Source: Calvatia gigantea (Eukaryota > Basidiomycota > Agaricomycetes > Agaricales > Lycoperdaceae). Taken from it: a DNA stretch of 64,000 nucleotides. A program made the position numbers and the translations under genes. Location: assembly GCA_025093985.1 (NCBI GenBank), contig JACAAK010000002.1:1426001-1490000 (forward strand). The letters are read 5' to 3'. Under the pieces are notes generated by a model. That model was not told where the DNA came from and made no database searches. It saw only the letters and a list, made by a program, of their open reading frames with translations. Shown here in pieces: positions 39,187 to 50,606 of the stretch. Position 1 is the first letter of the stretch; each line of letters starts with the position of its first letter.

Positions 39187-40016
39187 ATGCTCCGTCTTGC
39201 CCGCTTCCAGGTAGTCCGCCCTCTCGTCGTCGTACAACACGGTCAGGTGCGAAGAAACTTTGTCTCTCCTGTACTCCTCACTCGCACCTGGGAGAATGAG
39301 AACGTCGCGACGTTGAGGAAAGAGGCCAAGAACCGGGGTCTTCCGTCGTATGCCGTCATGTGTTTTTGCCCCCGTTGCAACACTGACCTTTTGTTAAGAA
39401 AAGGTTCCAAGGCCAACTTGATTTTACGCATCACAGAATTTGATTCAAAGGGAACGCCGAATCATGTTACCAATCCCACACCAGCCAAAACTCGTTCCGC
39501 ATCTTCCTCCCCCAAGGATGCCACTCGGCAGTCCCTCTCGCACACTGTAGCGCCGGGTCCAGGAGTTTCATTCGCAGCAGCAACCTCTGCGCCTCCTCCA
39601 GAGCATGGCCTCTTCAATGTTGTTCTTCCTGACCTTTCCCAACCCGACCCAGAACCTCCCGTGGAAGTTGTACGCCAGGCCACCTAGAATGTATTCCGTA
39701 ACTGAATTTCGCCTTTTAGCCCTATGTCCCTGACTTCTGGGACTCCACCGCGTTCGAGAAGCAGCGTGAACCCCAAGCCAATGAAGACCTCCCGAAGATG
39801 GTGGTCGTCGGTGGAGTGAGCACTCACCACTTGGGCCCAACACACAACCTCGAGACCGTGACCGAAGCGGAAGATGTCGCTGATGCTGCCGAGCCTGCGG
39901 CACCTAGTGCTGTAAAATCTCCAGCGGAAACCACAGTCTTTGAGGATATCACTCAGGACCTCGGTCTTCCTCCACCCAAAAAGTTGAGGCAATCAATATG
40001 GAAGCTTTTCTCATAG
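39187..40016 (+). CDS. Mitochondrial SAP-domain protein (Aim34-like)
   Basis: This is a predicted mitochondrial protein with a nucleic-acid-binding SAP motif. Yeast Aim34 is the best-known mitochondrial protein of this kind, but orthology is inferred. The start is the ATG at 39187. The N-terminus (MLRLARFQVVRPLVVVQHGQ) is Arg-rich and amphipathic, a typical presequence. A 62-nt intron joins VATLRKEAKNRGLPS to KGSKANLILRITEF, completing the SAP helix-extended loop-helix. A low-complexity stretch follows (TPAKTRSASSSPKDATRQSL). A second intron, from 39671, joins PPVEV to PYVPDFWDSTAFEKQREPQ. The C-terminus ends PPPKKLRQSIWKLFS, TAG 40014-40016. It lies 195 bp upstream of the COA8-like gene in the same direction. 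Confidence 0.75.
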
Positions 40017-40211
40017 AGTATAACGATAGGCATGTAGTACCTAGTTTACTTATTTAACCCACGCATAATGCCATAAAATAAGTGTTTTTTTTTCCGGACA
40101 TCATGTTTATTATCCCCAGTCGAATTTTTAAAACGAAAACCAAATGTTAATCAACATTAGCGCTGAACCACAAAGTCTGTGACCTTGATCGGAAGTTGCT
40201 CACGGTCCGTC

Positions 40212-40811
40212 ATGCTCCTTCCACCACGCCTCGCAACAGACTTTGTCCTCCGAACACAATGTCGCCCCTTTCACGCATCAATGCGTCGGAGGCATCTAGT
40301 CGCAGCGCCGGACCCCATCTCCCACATGCGTCCGATCATCTACGAAGATGGACCCACATCCACAGATTCTTCCAAACCCTCTCCACCCGCTCTTGTCCGC
40401 CATCCCTACTCCCTCACTGAATTTTCCAATACAACGGGGAACGACCATGCATCTGATCTTGAGCTTCAGTTTAAACTCCAGAGGCAACAGTTGGACGCGT
40501 TTCATCATAACTTCTGGCTAGACGTAAGTGTGGGCTCAAATTATATTTGATCAACACGAATAAACCTGTGTTTGTAGAGCAACTCGCGCTTTGAAGCGGC
40601 CAAAGAGACCATTTTGTCAGCCTTACCGACAACAGCGACGGCACTCGACAAAGAGAATGCTCTGTCAGAATTCTACAAGCAATGGGTTATGCAGGAGAAG
40701 GCTCGGACAGACACGTACACTATTGAATGGCGTCGTCGAAACTGGGCCCTCATCTTCCTCGAAACTCGTGTTCGTTTCCACAGGCTCCGAAAGTCTTTTT
40801 TATCATCGTAA
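40212..40811 (+). CDS. COA8/APOPT1-like cytochrome c oxidase assembly factor
   Basis: COA8 is a mitochondrial matrix-side protein needed for biogenesis or protection of complex IV. The start is the ATG at 40212 (MLLPPRLATDFVLRTQCRPF), which gives a basic presequence. Family landmarks are ISHMRPIIYEDGPTSTD, YSLTEFSNTTGNDHASDLEL, FKLQRQQLDAFHHNFWLD and, after a 54-nt intron, SNSRFEAAKETILSALPT, ENALSEFYKQWVMQEKARTD and YTIEWRRRNWALIFLETRV. The pattern LRPhhY...LxxxRQxxxxxNxxFWxxx...EFYKxxL...Y...W..RN matches COA8. TAA at 40809-40811. About 180 residues. Confidence 0.8.
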
Positions 40812-40876
40812 AGGCGTTGGCGAAATCATGAGAGTGATAGACAACCGCGAGAACAACCAAAACCATCTAGATACAA

Positions 40877-43800
40877 CTACTGCCCTCCCCATACTATGTC
40901 CTGAGCTGCTAGTTCCCTCACTCGCAGGAACAGCTCCTCGTCCACCTCCAACTCCCCAAGCGTATCCATTTCGAAAATGTAATCATTCACCATGACCTCC
41001 AATTGCTCCGGTGACATCCCAGGCCACCTCGACGCTATTTCTTCTGGGGTCGGAATTTCGAGGGCTTCATCGGGCCTGATTTCCGACTCTTCGCTGGTTT
41101 GATTGTCATTTTCGGGCCTGGTCCTAGGCAGCTGCATGCAAAAGACGGAGTATAGCGCTGTGCTCTTCAACCTCTCACTGAGCTCTGCATCGGAAACGTT
41201 GGTAGTTTTACGGATAGTGTTCCAGCTGGTATTGTTTGTTGGTTATTGAAGTTGTACCAAAAAAAGGGGTGCTTACTTGTCGTGGAAATATATTCGACGC
41301 CAAACCGTTCGCAAGGCAGATTTTTTGCGTGCTTGAGGAAGGTTCTAAATGACACTTAGTCCTTGTTGATTTGCCGAAAGCCATAGTCTGCTACTTACCA
41401 CAGCACGCATAACCAACTGCAAAGCCGTGGCAAAGTCCTCGAGGGATTCGCTGTTGTCTTTGAGAGTTAACACATCGACAGCGTCCTCTATTGACAACGC
41501 TTTGCCCTGCAAAAGTTGGCGAACAAGGTCTTTGAAGACCTAGACAGTGTAACTTGGGCTGGCGAAATGGTATACGCATCGGTTCACTTACCTGTAACAT
41601 TCCCTTCCTTTCAGCGAGTCCAGTAGCCTTGGCCTTAGCAATAGTGTCAATCTGATTTTCAAGCGACTGTCGTCCACGAACGCCGCCCAACACCGACCTG
41701 AAATCTGCTAGTAGCGCTTCATGCACACTGACAAAGTCCAGCTCATCGTGAAACCCTTCAACAAACGTCAGGTTCACACATCCTGGATGTCAACGGGAAC
41801 TCACGATCAAGCGTTGTATCACTTGGAGGTGCTCTCATGTCATAGACTTGGGATAAATGTGCAAGTTTGCCAATGCCCAACGTTAGCTGTAAGGGCGTTA
41901 TTTAGCGGTAGACGCAAATGACCATGTTCGAGTTCACTCACATGTTTAGACTCCAGGTTCGCGGCCCCCCTTGCCTCGCGGAGTAGAACAGCAGAGGCAT
42001 CATCAAATCTCTGTTTCCCAATATCATGCAGCCATGAAATTGACGGGTTGGGTTTCTCCGCAAAGAACCTATCCATATATCCTTTCTCGTCGTCGTATGA
42101 AAACATCACGCGCAATTCACCATGTTGGATATACCACTGGTATAACTCCCGCGCGAAATCATCTTGGAATCGGTCAATGTATGTCTGAATTCGTCTCGCA
42201 TGGGGGTTTTGTTCAGGTGGATAGACGACATCGCGATTGCAGAGTGCTGCTAGAGTGCTGAAGTCGCGATATTCCTCAGCGAGTGCGAAAGCAGCGTCTT
42301 CGTGCCCACATCGTCCTAGTTTGAAATGAACATTGAACTCAGGTTCAAGTTATTGGGGCTCACTAAGCGTTTCTAACACTTCTGGTCTAAGCAAGGCAAA
42401 CCTCTGCTCCAGCTCTTCCCTGTCTCTCTTGACACCGGGTTCTTCAGCTGCAGCACCACTGCCATTCTATGAGTTTTTGAGGGAATGACGAAAAAGTAAG
42501 CCTCACCTTCCCAGCCAATCTAACCTTTCTTGAATACAAGCAAGCAAGATTTCTGCAAGATCAGCAAGCTGTGTGTGTGGCTCCCCTAGTCTGGACTGCG
42601 CGGTCGCACTCCCGCTTTGTGCCTCCGAAGCCTTTGTCGACGCGTCGAATAATGCAAGCACAACGTCAATTACCGAAGCTCGACTGGTCCAAGGGTTAAT
42701 CATCGGTAACTCAATCCCATAAACACCGAGATTGTAAGTTCGATAATCAAACGCAGAGCGAAGGACAGTGATGGCGATGCGATTTGCTTCAGGTAAGAAT
42801 TCGGTAACACTACGACCAGTATTACGCGCGGCACCAGTAGCGGCGCTTTTGACTTTTTTGATCAACCGACCAATGTCCATAACGCGAAGGCGGAAGAATG
42901 CACGCAACACGTCCTCATGGGAGCTCTCACCGACTTCATCCATGTAGTCATGTACAGCATCATTCAGCACGCTGAACGGGGGATTGGTGCTGCATGGAGA
43001 GCAGATTGGTTCAGGTTCGATCACAGAGATGAAGATCATAACTTACGCGAGTAGGTCATTGTATTGTATCCAAAGTCGATGTGCCGTATAGAGCTTCTCA
43101 GCATCTGTTGCAAGCTGTTGTCGGCTTCTTTGTGAAAGCTGTACCGGAAGAAATGACTCCAGTACCTCATTTAATAAAATCTTTCCTCACCTTCCCAAGA
43201 ACTGCGTTGTCATTGATAAACTGGATCAACCAACTAAGCCGTTCTTTGCGGCTGGTTAATTGTGACGTCAAGTCATGGTTCTTGCGTACAACCTCCGGAG
43301 CTGGCCAAGAGTCAGCAGAATTTACTGAGGACACTGAGTAGCGAACACTCACAGGAACGGAGAACGGCTCCACTGAGCTGTTCGGCTCCTTGCATCAGAC
43401 ATTCAGCGTCAACTTCAGGAGGGAAACTGAAGTGAAGGGGATTCTGCACGTGTAACAATACGGAATCAGTAGATGCGCGGGTTCCTATAGTAGGGTAACG
43501 AACTTCAGGTATAGAACCATATAAAATCGCTTGCATCATTGTTGATTTCACGAGGTTCGTTTGACCGGTCCTAGTATATGAGTTTATATTGAGACAACTG
43601 CAACCAAGAAACAAACTCACTCATAGTCAAAGCTCCCGATCTTATCAACATCCACTACAACTCTCATCATAGTGGAGGCCGTCAACATCAACAATGTGCC
43701 TTCTGACTCATATACACCAACGCCCAAGGTTCTATCGCTCGCTGATTTGAGCTCCAGCCGATCTCGGTAGTCAGAATCTGAAAACGTGTTAATGCACGTA

Positions 43801-45425
43801 TGCGAACTTGCTTTGCGACCACCACACCTCGAGCAACTAAAGCTACAGCATCACCAAACTGTACAACCACAACGGCACCATTCGCCAGAAACTGTATCCG
43901 GGGATGTGTTGGTGCACCACTGGTGGAGGTCTTCAAGAAAATCAGCATCAAGAGAATAAAGAGCCACGATTACTCACAGTCTGGTATGGTACCGTCTTAA
44001 GGCCCTCAACCTTGAAGGTATCTCCATACACGGACAGTCTGACCAACGCGAACACACGACGCGTTCCAGCTGAGTCCGTATGCATTAAAGAACTCTCCTC
44101 TGTGTGTGCATATGACACGAGTACGACAATTTTGTCCTCGCTGTGACCATTTAAAACACAATCATAGCAGGAAAACCAACAAACGCACCTCTCGAACCCA
44201 ATATCAATCAACTCGAAGTCCATCGACTGATCGTTATCTTCCCTAATGCCAAACCCATCCATTACGGCTTCCTTCAACAACTCCACAGCATTCTTGTCCA
44301 ACAGTAACTCCTCCCACCCTTCAGGCTTCAACTCCCACTTCTGGATTCTCTCACTAACTAAAACCCAAACCGCCCGTTCTCCGGTGGCCAAAGAATCACC
44401 AAGAGCGATGGAGCTCACATAAGAATTCATGGCATCAGTAGGACTGAGACCCGACGGGCCGAAGAACGAGGGAAGCAGACGCGACAAGGAAAGCGATGGG
44501 GCAGGACGGGCAAATAGGCGTGAAACGAGATGATATTTGCCCCCGGTAGAGGTCAGAGTTAAGCGGAATAGGCGTCCAAACGAAGTCGTCGCAATGAACG
44601 ATTGAGCCTATAAAACCATCAATGGTGGACAGCCAACAAGACGGATGAGTGAACTTACATCCGCTCGAACCAAGTTTGTGGCATGCTCATCCTCTCTTAA
44701 ATCCAAATCCATCACGGAAAAGTTCTCGCCTCCCGCGAGACCAATGCTAATGCTTTCCCAATATCGAACTTGGCCGGACAGCGAAATGAGGATGAGTCCT
44801 GGTTCCCGTGAAGGAACATACGGAATGAATGCATGGAGGGGAGGATTTGCGCCAGTATCATCTTGTGGACAAGAAAATATATAACACGTAGGAGTGCCGC
44901 GGATAGCCTGTGAGCCGTTTAGTTGAGGACATCCACTCGAGCTGAACTTTGTGATATGAACAAACTTGAACGTGTTGCCACACAAAACATGTCTGGATCG
45001 AAGCTACCAATGCAAATCCAGTAGCGGTGTCGACAGTACCAGCGTATTGGTCTTTGAAGAAATCTGAAAGAAATGCCACGTGAGGCCACACCAATCTCCT
45101 CGCATAAGAAACCCATACCGGCAGACCGGAGGACTTGCTTCACCTCCAAAGGTAGACTGGCGTAAAACAAGACGGTCAACTCGTCCGATTTTGCGTAAAT
45201 AATTTCTCCATATGATCTTGTGGCGCCTCTCTCCGTTGCCACAGACTCGGTCTCATCGACATCCACAAGTGTGGTTGGTAGGCGTTCATTGTGATCGGAT
45301 GGACTGAAACGCGGGACGGTTTTTTGTGCGATGCCCAACCTAGACGGTTTACGCATGGGGGAGCTGGGCCTCTGCCGTAATCTCGACGAGCGACGCGGTG
45401 CAGGAGAGGGAGAAAAGGTAGCCAT
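40877..45425 (-). CDS. NUP133: NUP133, nuclear pore Y-complex nucleoporin
   Basis: Nup133 is the stalk subunit of the Nup84/Nup107 Y-complex of the nuclear pore scaffold. The start is the ATG at 45425 (MATFSPSPAPRRSSRLRQRP), with a basic disordered head. The N-terminal beta-propeller includes IIYAKSDELTVLFYASLPLE, GTVDTATGFALVASIQTCF, PLHAFIPYVPSREPGLILIS and WAVWVLVSERIQKWELKPEG-type blades (ERAVWVLVSERIQKWELKPE). The helical C-terminal domain includes LLRPEVLETL-like helices, HHELDFVSVHEALLADFRSV-type segments (FHDELDFVSVHEALLADFR) and RSLENQIDTIAKAKATGLAE. The last exon ends EELFLRVRELAAQDIVWGGQ. There are many 45-60 nt introns; about 1,230 residues. The 3' end is 66 bp from the COA8-like stop, convergent. 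Confidence 0.88.
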
Positions 45426-45754
45426 GATAAAAGTTCGATGAACGCGGTACGCCGAAGGAACTTAGAATACACGAAATATTGAACTGTTATACCTAACAGA
45501 ACCAAATAAAATTGACCCCCCTGGCGAGGTCCACTGGTGCGTGTAATGTTCTCGACGAGCCGCTCCAAAGCCCAATCTTTCACGGCGCAGCACTCATCCC
45601 TGTGGAGGGACGCTGGAAACAGCCATTCCAAGGTGTCTTGAATAAGTTAAACTAGTGTACACAAAAGATACTATATCCCGCCAATGTACCAACATCACTG
45701 AGGGTAAAGCAGTCAAAATAGCGAGAGCAATGAAGCTCAAAATCAGAACACAAT
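45426..45754. other. Intergenic between NUP133 start and H2B stop
   Basis: This 329-bp region is the NUP133 promoter and the H2B 3' flank. I see no gene and no clear stem-loop histone 3' element. Confidence 0.5.
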
Positions 45755-46393
45755 TTATTTGCCACCAGAAGAGAACTTGGTAACAGATTTGGTACCTATA
45801 GCAGAGAGTCAACACAATGGATTTAAGATCCCAACATTTCAACCAACCTTCGGAGATGGCATGCTTAGCAAGCTCGCCAGGAAGAATTAACCGCACACTC
45901 GTTTGAATTTCGCGAGACGAGATTGTAGACTTCTTAGAGTACGCAGCAAGTTCTGAGATGATATTAACAGCTTGTTCAGCACGCGTAAAACCAGATACAT
46001 ACTGGAAGCCTCGGTGGCAATGCGCTCGAAAATGTCATTGACAAACGAGTTGAGAATAGCCATAGCCTTGTTGGAGATACCAGTATCAGGATGCACCTGC
46101 TTGAGTACTACGACCAAAAGTCAGCTAACTGAAAGGCCAAAAGGTATTCACTGAACCTTTGTAGATGTAAGAACTATAGGTTTCCTTGCGCGTCTTCTTG
46201 CGTTTCTTCTTCTCACCATCAGCACCACCAGATGATGCCTTACTCTTGCTAGCAGTCTTGGCCGCGTCAGACTTGACGGGAGCCTTGGAGGCAGTGGAGG
46301 CGGGGGCTTTTCCAGCAGTGGAAGCGGGCTAATTTTTGAAGTTTAACCAACAACAAATTATCCAAATTAAAGTCAACTCACTTTGGGTGCCAT
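45755..46393 (-). CDS. H2B: Histone H2B
   Basis: This is a core histone. The start is the ATG at 46393. A 12-nt first exon (MAPK, donor GTGAGT) splices to [20 protein letters not shown]. The Lys-rich tail continues with [20 protein letters not shown]. The histone fold follows: [35 protein letters not shown], then [20 protein letters not shown] and [15 protein letters not shown]. The last exon, [13 protein letters not shown], carries the C-terminal ubiquitin-acceptor Lys context (AVTKF/SVTKF), with TAA at 45755-45757. The intron-rich structure means a polyadenylated replication-type mRNA, as usual in basidiomycetes. The neighbours are NUP133 and a methyltransferase, not H2A. Confidence 0.96.
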
Positions 46394-46696
46394 CTTAAAG
46401 CGGTGAGGGAGGTGGTGGTTGGGAAACAAGAATGCAAGGGCACCTCGCCAAGGTGCACCTTCTTATGAGTCCGTCACTTTGCGGACTTCCAATTCGCGCT
46501 TTTAGCCCATCACGTGCGATCAACGGTCACAATCAACTGAACGCCCATCATCATGTGATGTGACATTTTGTCACACAACTTCAGCTGCTTAGTCCATACT
46601 ATCTAAGTTACTGGTACTTAGTACTTATTTCGTATCGTATAGATTTAACACTCAATTCTGTCTACAGAAGTAGGTATAAAGTGGCACAAAATATGG
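46394..46696. promoter_or_regulatory. H2B upstream region
   Basis: This 303-bp region runs from the H2B start to the stop of the CRG1-like gene, so it is a one-directional H2B promoter. It contains direct copies of cacgtg-like (atcacgtgcg, 46509-46518) and repeated tcacaa/tgtgac words near 46555-46580. No assigned factor. Confidence 0.4.
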
Positions 46697-47729
46697 CTAT
46701 TTCTTCTGCGCAATCACAACCCAGCACTGATATGGGTAGTGGAAGGTGCCAGCCGCCTCGTCTATCCATTCTTTATCCTCGCCCTTCCTCACTATGCCCC
46801 TTACTTTCTCTCGAACAGCCTCTTTCTGATCAGGCGGAAGGATTGCAATGTAGCTTTTGCTACTCGCTCTGTCGACAACGATGGTCTCCGTTCCTACGAG
46901 TGAGTAGGACCATACAAATTCTTCAGGAGGCTCGAAAAATTTGTTGTAAGACGGGGTCTCGAAAGTCTTCCTCCACAAGAAGAGGCGGAACTGGGGTGTG
47001 CCTGCTTCATGTTCCTCAATGGTATTTCTAACTTGAGATACCCACCGGGCGGATTCCCTGTTAATAACGTTGAGCTATGTGAACACAAACGCATATGTTC
47101 CACTAGCCTGTCCTCCAAGTTCCATATGTATGCCACGGTTCCACTGGGCTTAAGAATGCGGGAAAATTCCGCCGAAGTCCTGTCATAGTCAGGACACCAA
47201 TGATAGGCCTAGGTTAGATAGATAAGCCATTTATCCCTCAAAGGCATGGACCTGCAATGCAAACCTGAGCAGTCACAACAAGATCGGCCCAGCCGTCCTG
47301 GACACCAGTTTGCTGGAATGCCCCTTCACGCAACTGGACACGATCATCACGCACTGACTCAGAAAAAACCTTGCGCATGCCCTCGCTTGGCTCGACGGCC
47401 ACCAGATTTCTGATCGACTTGTTCCATTCTGGATCAGCTAGCAGTGCCCTTGTGAATATACCTGTACCCGATCCAATCCTGAGAGGGTTAGTCGGGGGTC
47501 ACTACTCATTAATCATTCATAGCAACCCACTCGACAATATTGTACGGCCCAGTGTTTCTCAGCGCTTTGCGGATATGTTCAAGAGGGACCGGCTGATAGC
47601 TGGGGCGAGCACTGCGCGGTTCAGACTGAGATGGAAGAATGGGGGCAACAACGTGGGGACACACCGATCATAGAGCTCATTAGTACCTACGCCAAAGCCG
47701 TTCTGGGCCACGGTGTGGACCAAAGACAT
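46697..47729 (-). CDS. CRG1/TMT1-like class I SAM methyltransferase
   Basis: This is a small-molecule methyltransferase resembling yeast Crg1 and Tmt1 (trans-aconitate type). The substrate is unknown. The start is the ATG at 47729 (MSLVHTVAQNGFGVGTNELY). The exons give ARPSYQPVPLEHIRKALRNT and GPYNIVEIGSGTGIFTRALL. The first half of SAM motif I is joined by a 56-nt intron with donor GTGGGT. NLVAVEPSEGMRKVFSESVR, GWADLVVTAQAYHWCPDYD, GTVAYIWNLEDR and FVWSYSLVGTETIVVDRASS follow, with a C-terminal FHYPYQCWVVIAQKK. The AYHW motif is the family's hallmark. About 290 residues. Confidence 0.88.
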
Positions 47730-48099
47730 ATTTGCCAAGTGAGAAATGTGCTCTGCCTGTGTGATAGATAAGCTGGGATTGATTGCGCCATAATGGGGTG
47801 CCCCTCTTCCATAATGTCCATGGTGATCGCAAAAATTCACCGACACCACCAGGTCAGGATGGAGACTGAATTGGTTGTCCGCAACGAACAACAAACCAGG
47901 TGGAGGAGAAGATAAATGCCTATTGGCATCGTGAATGTGAGCCGGTGGCAGCTAGGAACAGACCTGGCAAAAGTACTAACCCCTTTACAGCTACTACAGC
48001 CGTAGGGACTATTTCCAAACAAATGGCGCCCGGCAGCCTGCCCTGTTCTCCCACCCACTTTTTCCTTCCCGTCACCCTCCTTGTTGCATATCCCCTCTC
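47730..48099. other. Divergent intergenic region, CRG1-like / sphingosine kinase
   Basis: This 370-bp region supplies promoters for both flanking genes. No other feature seen. Confidence 0.5.
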
Positions 48100-50112
48100 A
48101 TGGATATAGAAGTCACTACACCTCAGTCTAAGGTCATCTTCAAACTCGCTGACGGCGTACTTGTGGTGAAAGACGGAGGTAGCCGTCGCCTTCCTTTGAC
48201 GGAGACCATTTTCGGCTAACCACACCCTTTTTCACCAGAATCTCCAGAACTTACTGTACCTCACCATCATGTCCTCTCAAGCAGCTATGACGATGAAACT
48301 CACCTGATACACGTCGCGTACTTGATCAACAAACCGAACAAGAAGAAAGGGACTGCACTGGAGCTTGTCAAAATAATCGGCACTGTCCAAAATGAAGTGC
48401 ACGCCTTCGAATGGGCTGCGAAACTCATGAATGCTATTTATGAAGGTGAACTTCATTTTAATTTCTCCTTATTGCCTTATTAATGACGTCCGGAGGTTAT
48501 GGCATTCAGCGGGCACGCCGTCTGAGGGTACTTGTAAACCCACACGGAGGGGTGGTGTGTCTGACCAAATGATTTCTCCTTTCTCGGAGTCTAACCCTTC
48601 CTCAATCGCAGAAAAAGGGCGTTTCTATCTTCTCAACAATTGTTGAACCCATTTTTCGCGCAGCTGGGTGTCAACTTCACATTACTCGTGCGTAACACCT
48701 TTGCATTTCCTGCGCTCGACTTGACGTACGCCGGCAGATACAACACACAGCGGCCATGCACATGACATTGCCAAAGACCTGGCGACCAACTATGACGCCG
48801 TCGTAACAGTATCAGGCGACGGCCTTGTCCATGAAGTGCTCAATGGATTTGCCGAGAACGCTGATCCACTCCGGGCATTTAGCATACCGGTAGCGCCCAT
48901 ACCGACGGGGTCCGGCAATGGTCTTTCATTGAACCTTTTGGGTGCAGAGGTGAGCATATCTCGTTACCACTGAGCTTACTTTGTCTCATGTCATTAGCAT
49001 GGATTTGACGTTACGATGGCCGCTCTGAATGCCGTCAAAGGTGCGTGTTTTCGTGCGTAGAGAATGTATTTGGAGCTGATTCTTGCCAAAGGCCGACCAA
49101 TGAAAGTGGACTTGTTCTCCTTCTACCAAAATTGCAAACGATCTATATCCTTTATGTCACAATCTCTAGGACTTATGGCTGACCTGGACGTTGGCACGGA
49201 ACATTTACGTTGGATGGGCGATACCCGTTTCATGGTTGGACTTTTGCGGGGAAGTACGTACTGGCGTTCTTTTTTGATCGACTTGATTCTGATTGATGAT
49301 GGCATGTTCAGTTATTCAATTCAAAGCATGTCCAATTCAACTATCTTACAAAGCTGCAGAAAGCGATAAATACAAGATGGCCGAGAATGTCTCACTGCAT
49401 CGCAAGAACAAGAAATCTGAGCGAACGAATGCTGTTTCTTCGGTGTCTGAGAGTGACATCGTAGGAGACGTTACCACCACTCAAATTCCAATCAGACGAC
49501 AATGAGGGTTGGACGACATTTGATGAACCCTTGCTGTACGTTTATGCCGGCAAAGGACCTTTCGTTGGGCGGTATGCTGTTTACATCCGTGCTATATGAC
49601 CATCCTTGATTGATGGAGATGCTAGGGATTATATGGCCTTTCCTGTCTCGCTCCCTGACGATGGCCTGATCGACGTTATGGCAATGCCACTGGTGAGTGC
49701 AGCTCTCGCACTGTGTGACCAGTGCCACTGATGCGCCATCAGTCTTCCAGGAGAGATGTTATTACAGGCATGGCAGGCGCAGAAAAAGGGGAGGGGTATT
49801 GGCTACCCAAGGTAAACGATAATTTGCTTTCCCCCTGCCGGTCCTTACCCATATCTGCCGTAGCTCCGCTATATCAAAGCTCACGCATATCGGGTGAAAC
49901 CCTTGAAGCAAAAGGGACACTTGTCGGTGGATGGCGAGCTATACCCCTTCAAGGAATTCCAAGTGGAGGTTCATCAGGGTTTGGGCACTCTTCTCAGCTC
50001 TTATGGTCACTACGCGGTGGATTTTCCGCCTCACCCACCCATCAAGGAGAAGGAGCCCAAACCTTCTGAAGAAAAGAACAAGAATGCGACCCGCAGTGCT
50101 GCAACTATTTAA
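48100..50112 (+). CDS. Sphingoid long-chain base kinase (LCB4/LCB5, DAG-kinase catalytic fold)
   Basis: This lipid kinase phosphorylates sphingosine, dihydrosphingosine or phytosphingosine at the 1-OH, a step in sphingolipid breakdown and signalling. The start is the ATG at 48100 (MDIEVTTPQSKVIFKLADGV). A PH-like N-terminal segment precedes the catalytic core: RRLRVLVNPHGGKKGVSIFS, THTTHSGHAHDIAKDL, the glycine motif VTVSGDGLVHEVLNGF, PIPTGSGNGLSLNLLG, then FMSQSLGLMADLDVGTEHLR and MGDTRFMVGLLRG. The C-terminal lobe has WTTFDEPLLYVYAGKGPFVG, YMAFPVSLPDDGLIDVM and HLSVDGELYPFKEFQVEVHQ. A 43-nt intron at about 49453 is needed to keep the frame between SVSE and NDNEGW. It ends ATRSAATI at 50112. 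About 490 residues. Confidence 0.92.
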
Positions 50113-50606
50113 CCGTCCTGATATGCGAATTGTAGGATATTGTTATTCACTCACATTTATACTGTTCGTTGCGCTTAATACCCGCTTTCTGTGATCTAGC
50201 TGTTCTTATCTGAATCATCTTCTGTCATACTTTAATATTGCCACTCAGGACGTTGTATATACCACCGATAGTGTAGTAGGTACCACGAGCAACCAGCTGC
50301 TCAATTATTAATCCGGCTTGTGCGATTTCTCCCACAGGCGTACGAAAAGGTTTCCTGGCGTGAACACTGATAGCAAGCAAGTGTGGGTGGAAAAGACCGA
50401 AAGGAGACAGACAAACTGAGCTTCGAGTTCTTGAAATACAAAAGTATAGGAACTACACACACATCAACATCCTTCTAGACGGATTTATAACCTGCAAGTT
50501 TGCCTATTGAAAATAGCCCTCGTGAAGCCAACCCACCGCCCGAATCCCTCACTAACCGAAAGCCCAACGTTGAACATTGAACGTTGAACGTTCAAATTTT
50601 TCAAAC
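50113..50606. other. Intergenic upstream of HTD2 with short tandem repeat
   Basis: This 494-bp region holds no gene. Directly before the HTD2 ATG, 50566-50592 carries an imperfect tandem series of gttgaac/attgaac words ending in the palindrome gaacgttc. Confidence 0.55.

Noticed and set aside
47900..48225. Frame on either strand between the CRG1-like gene and sphingosine kinase as a separate gene
   Set aside because: The plus frame at 48100 is the real kinase first exon. The rest has no codon pattern or family match.
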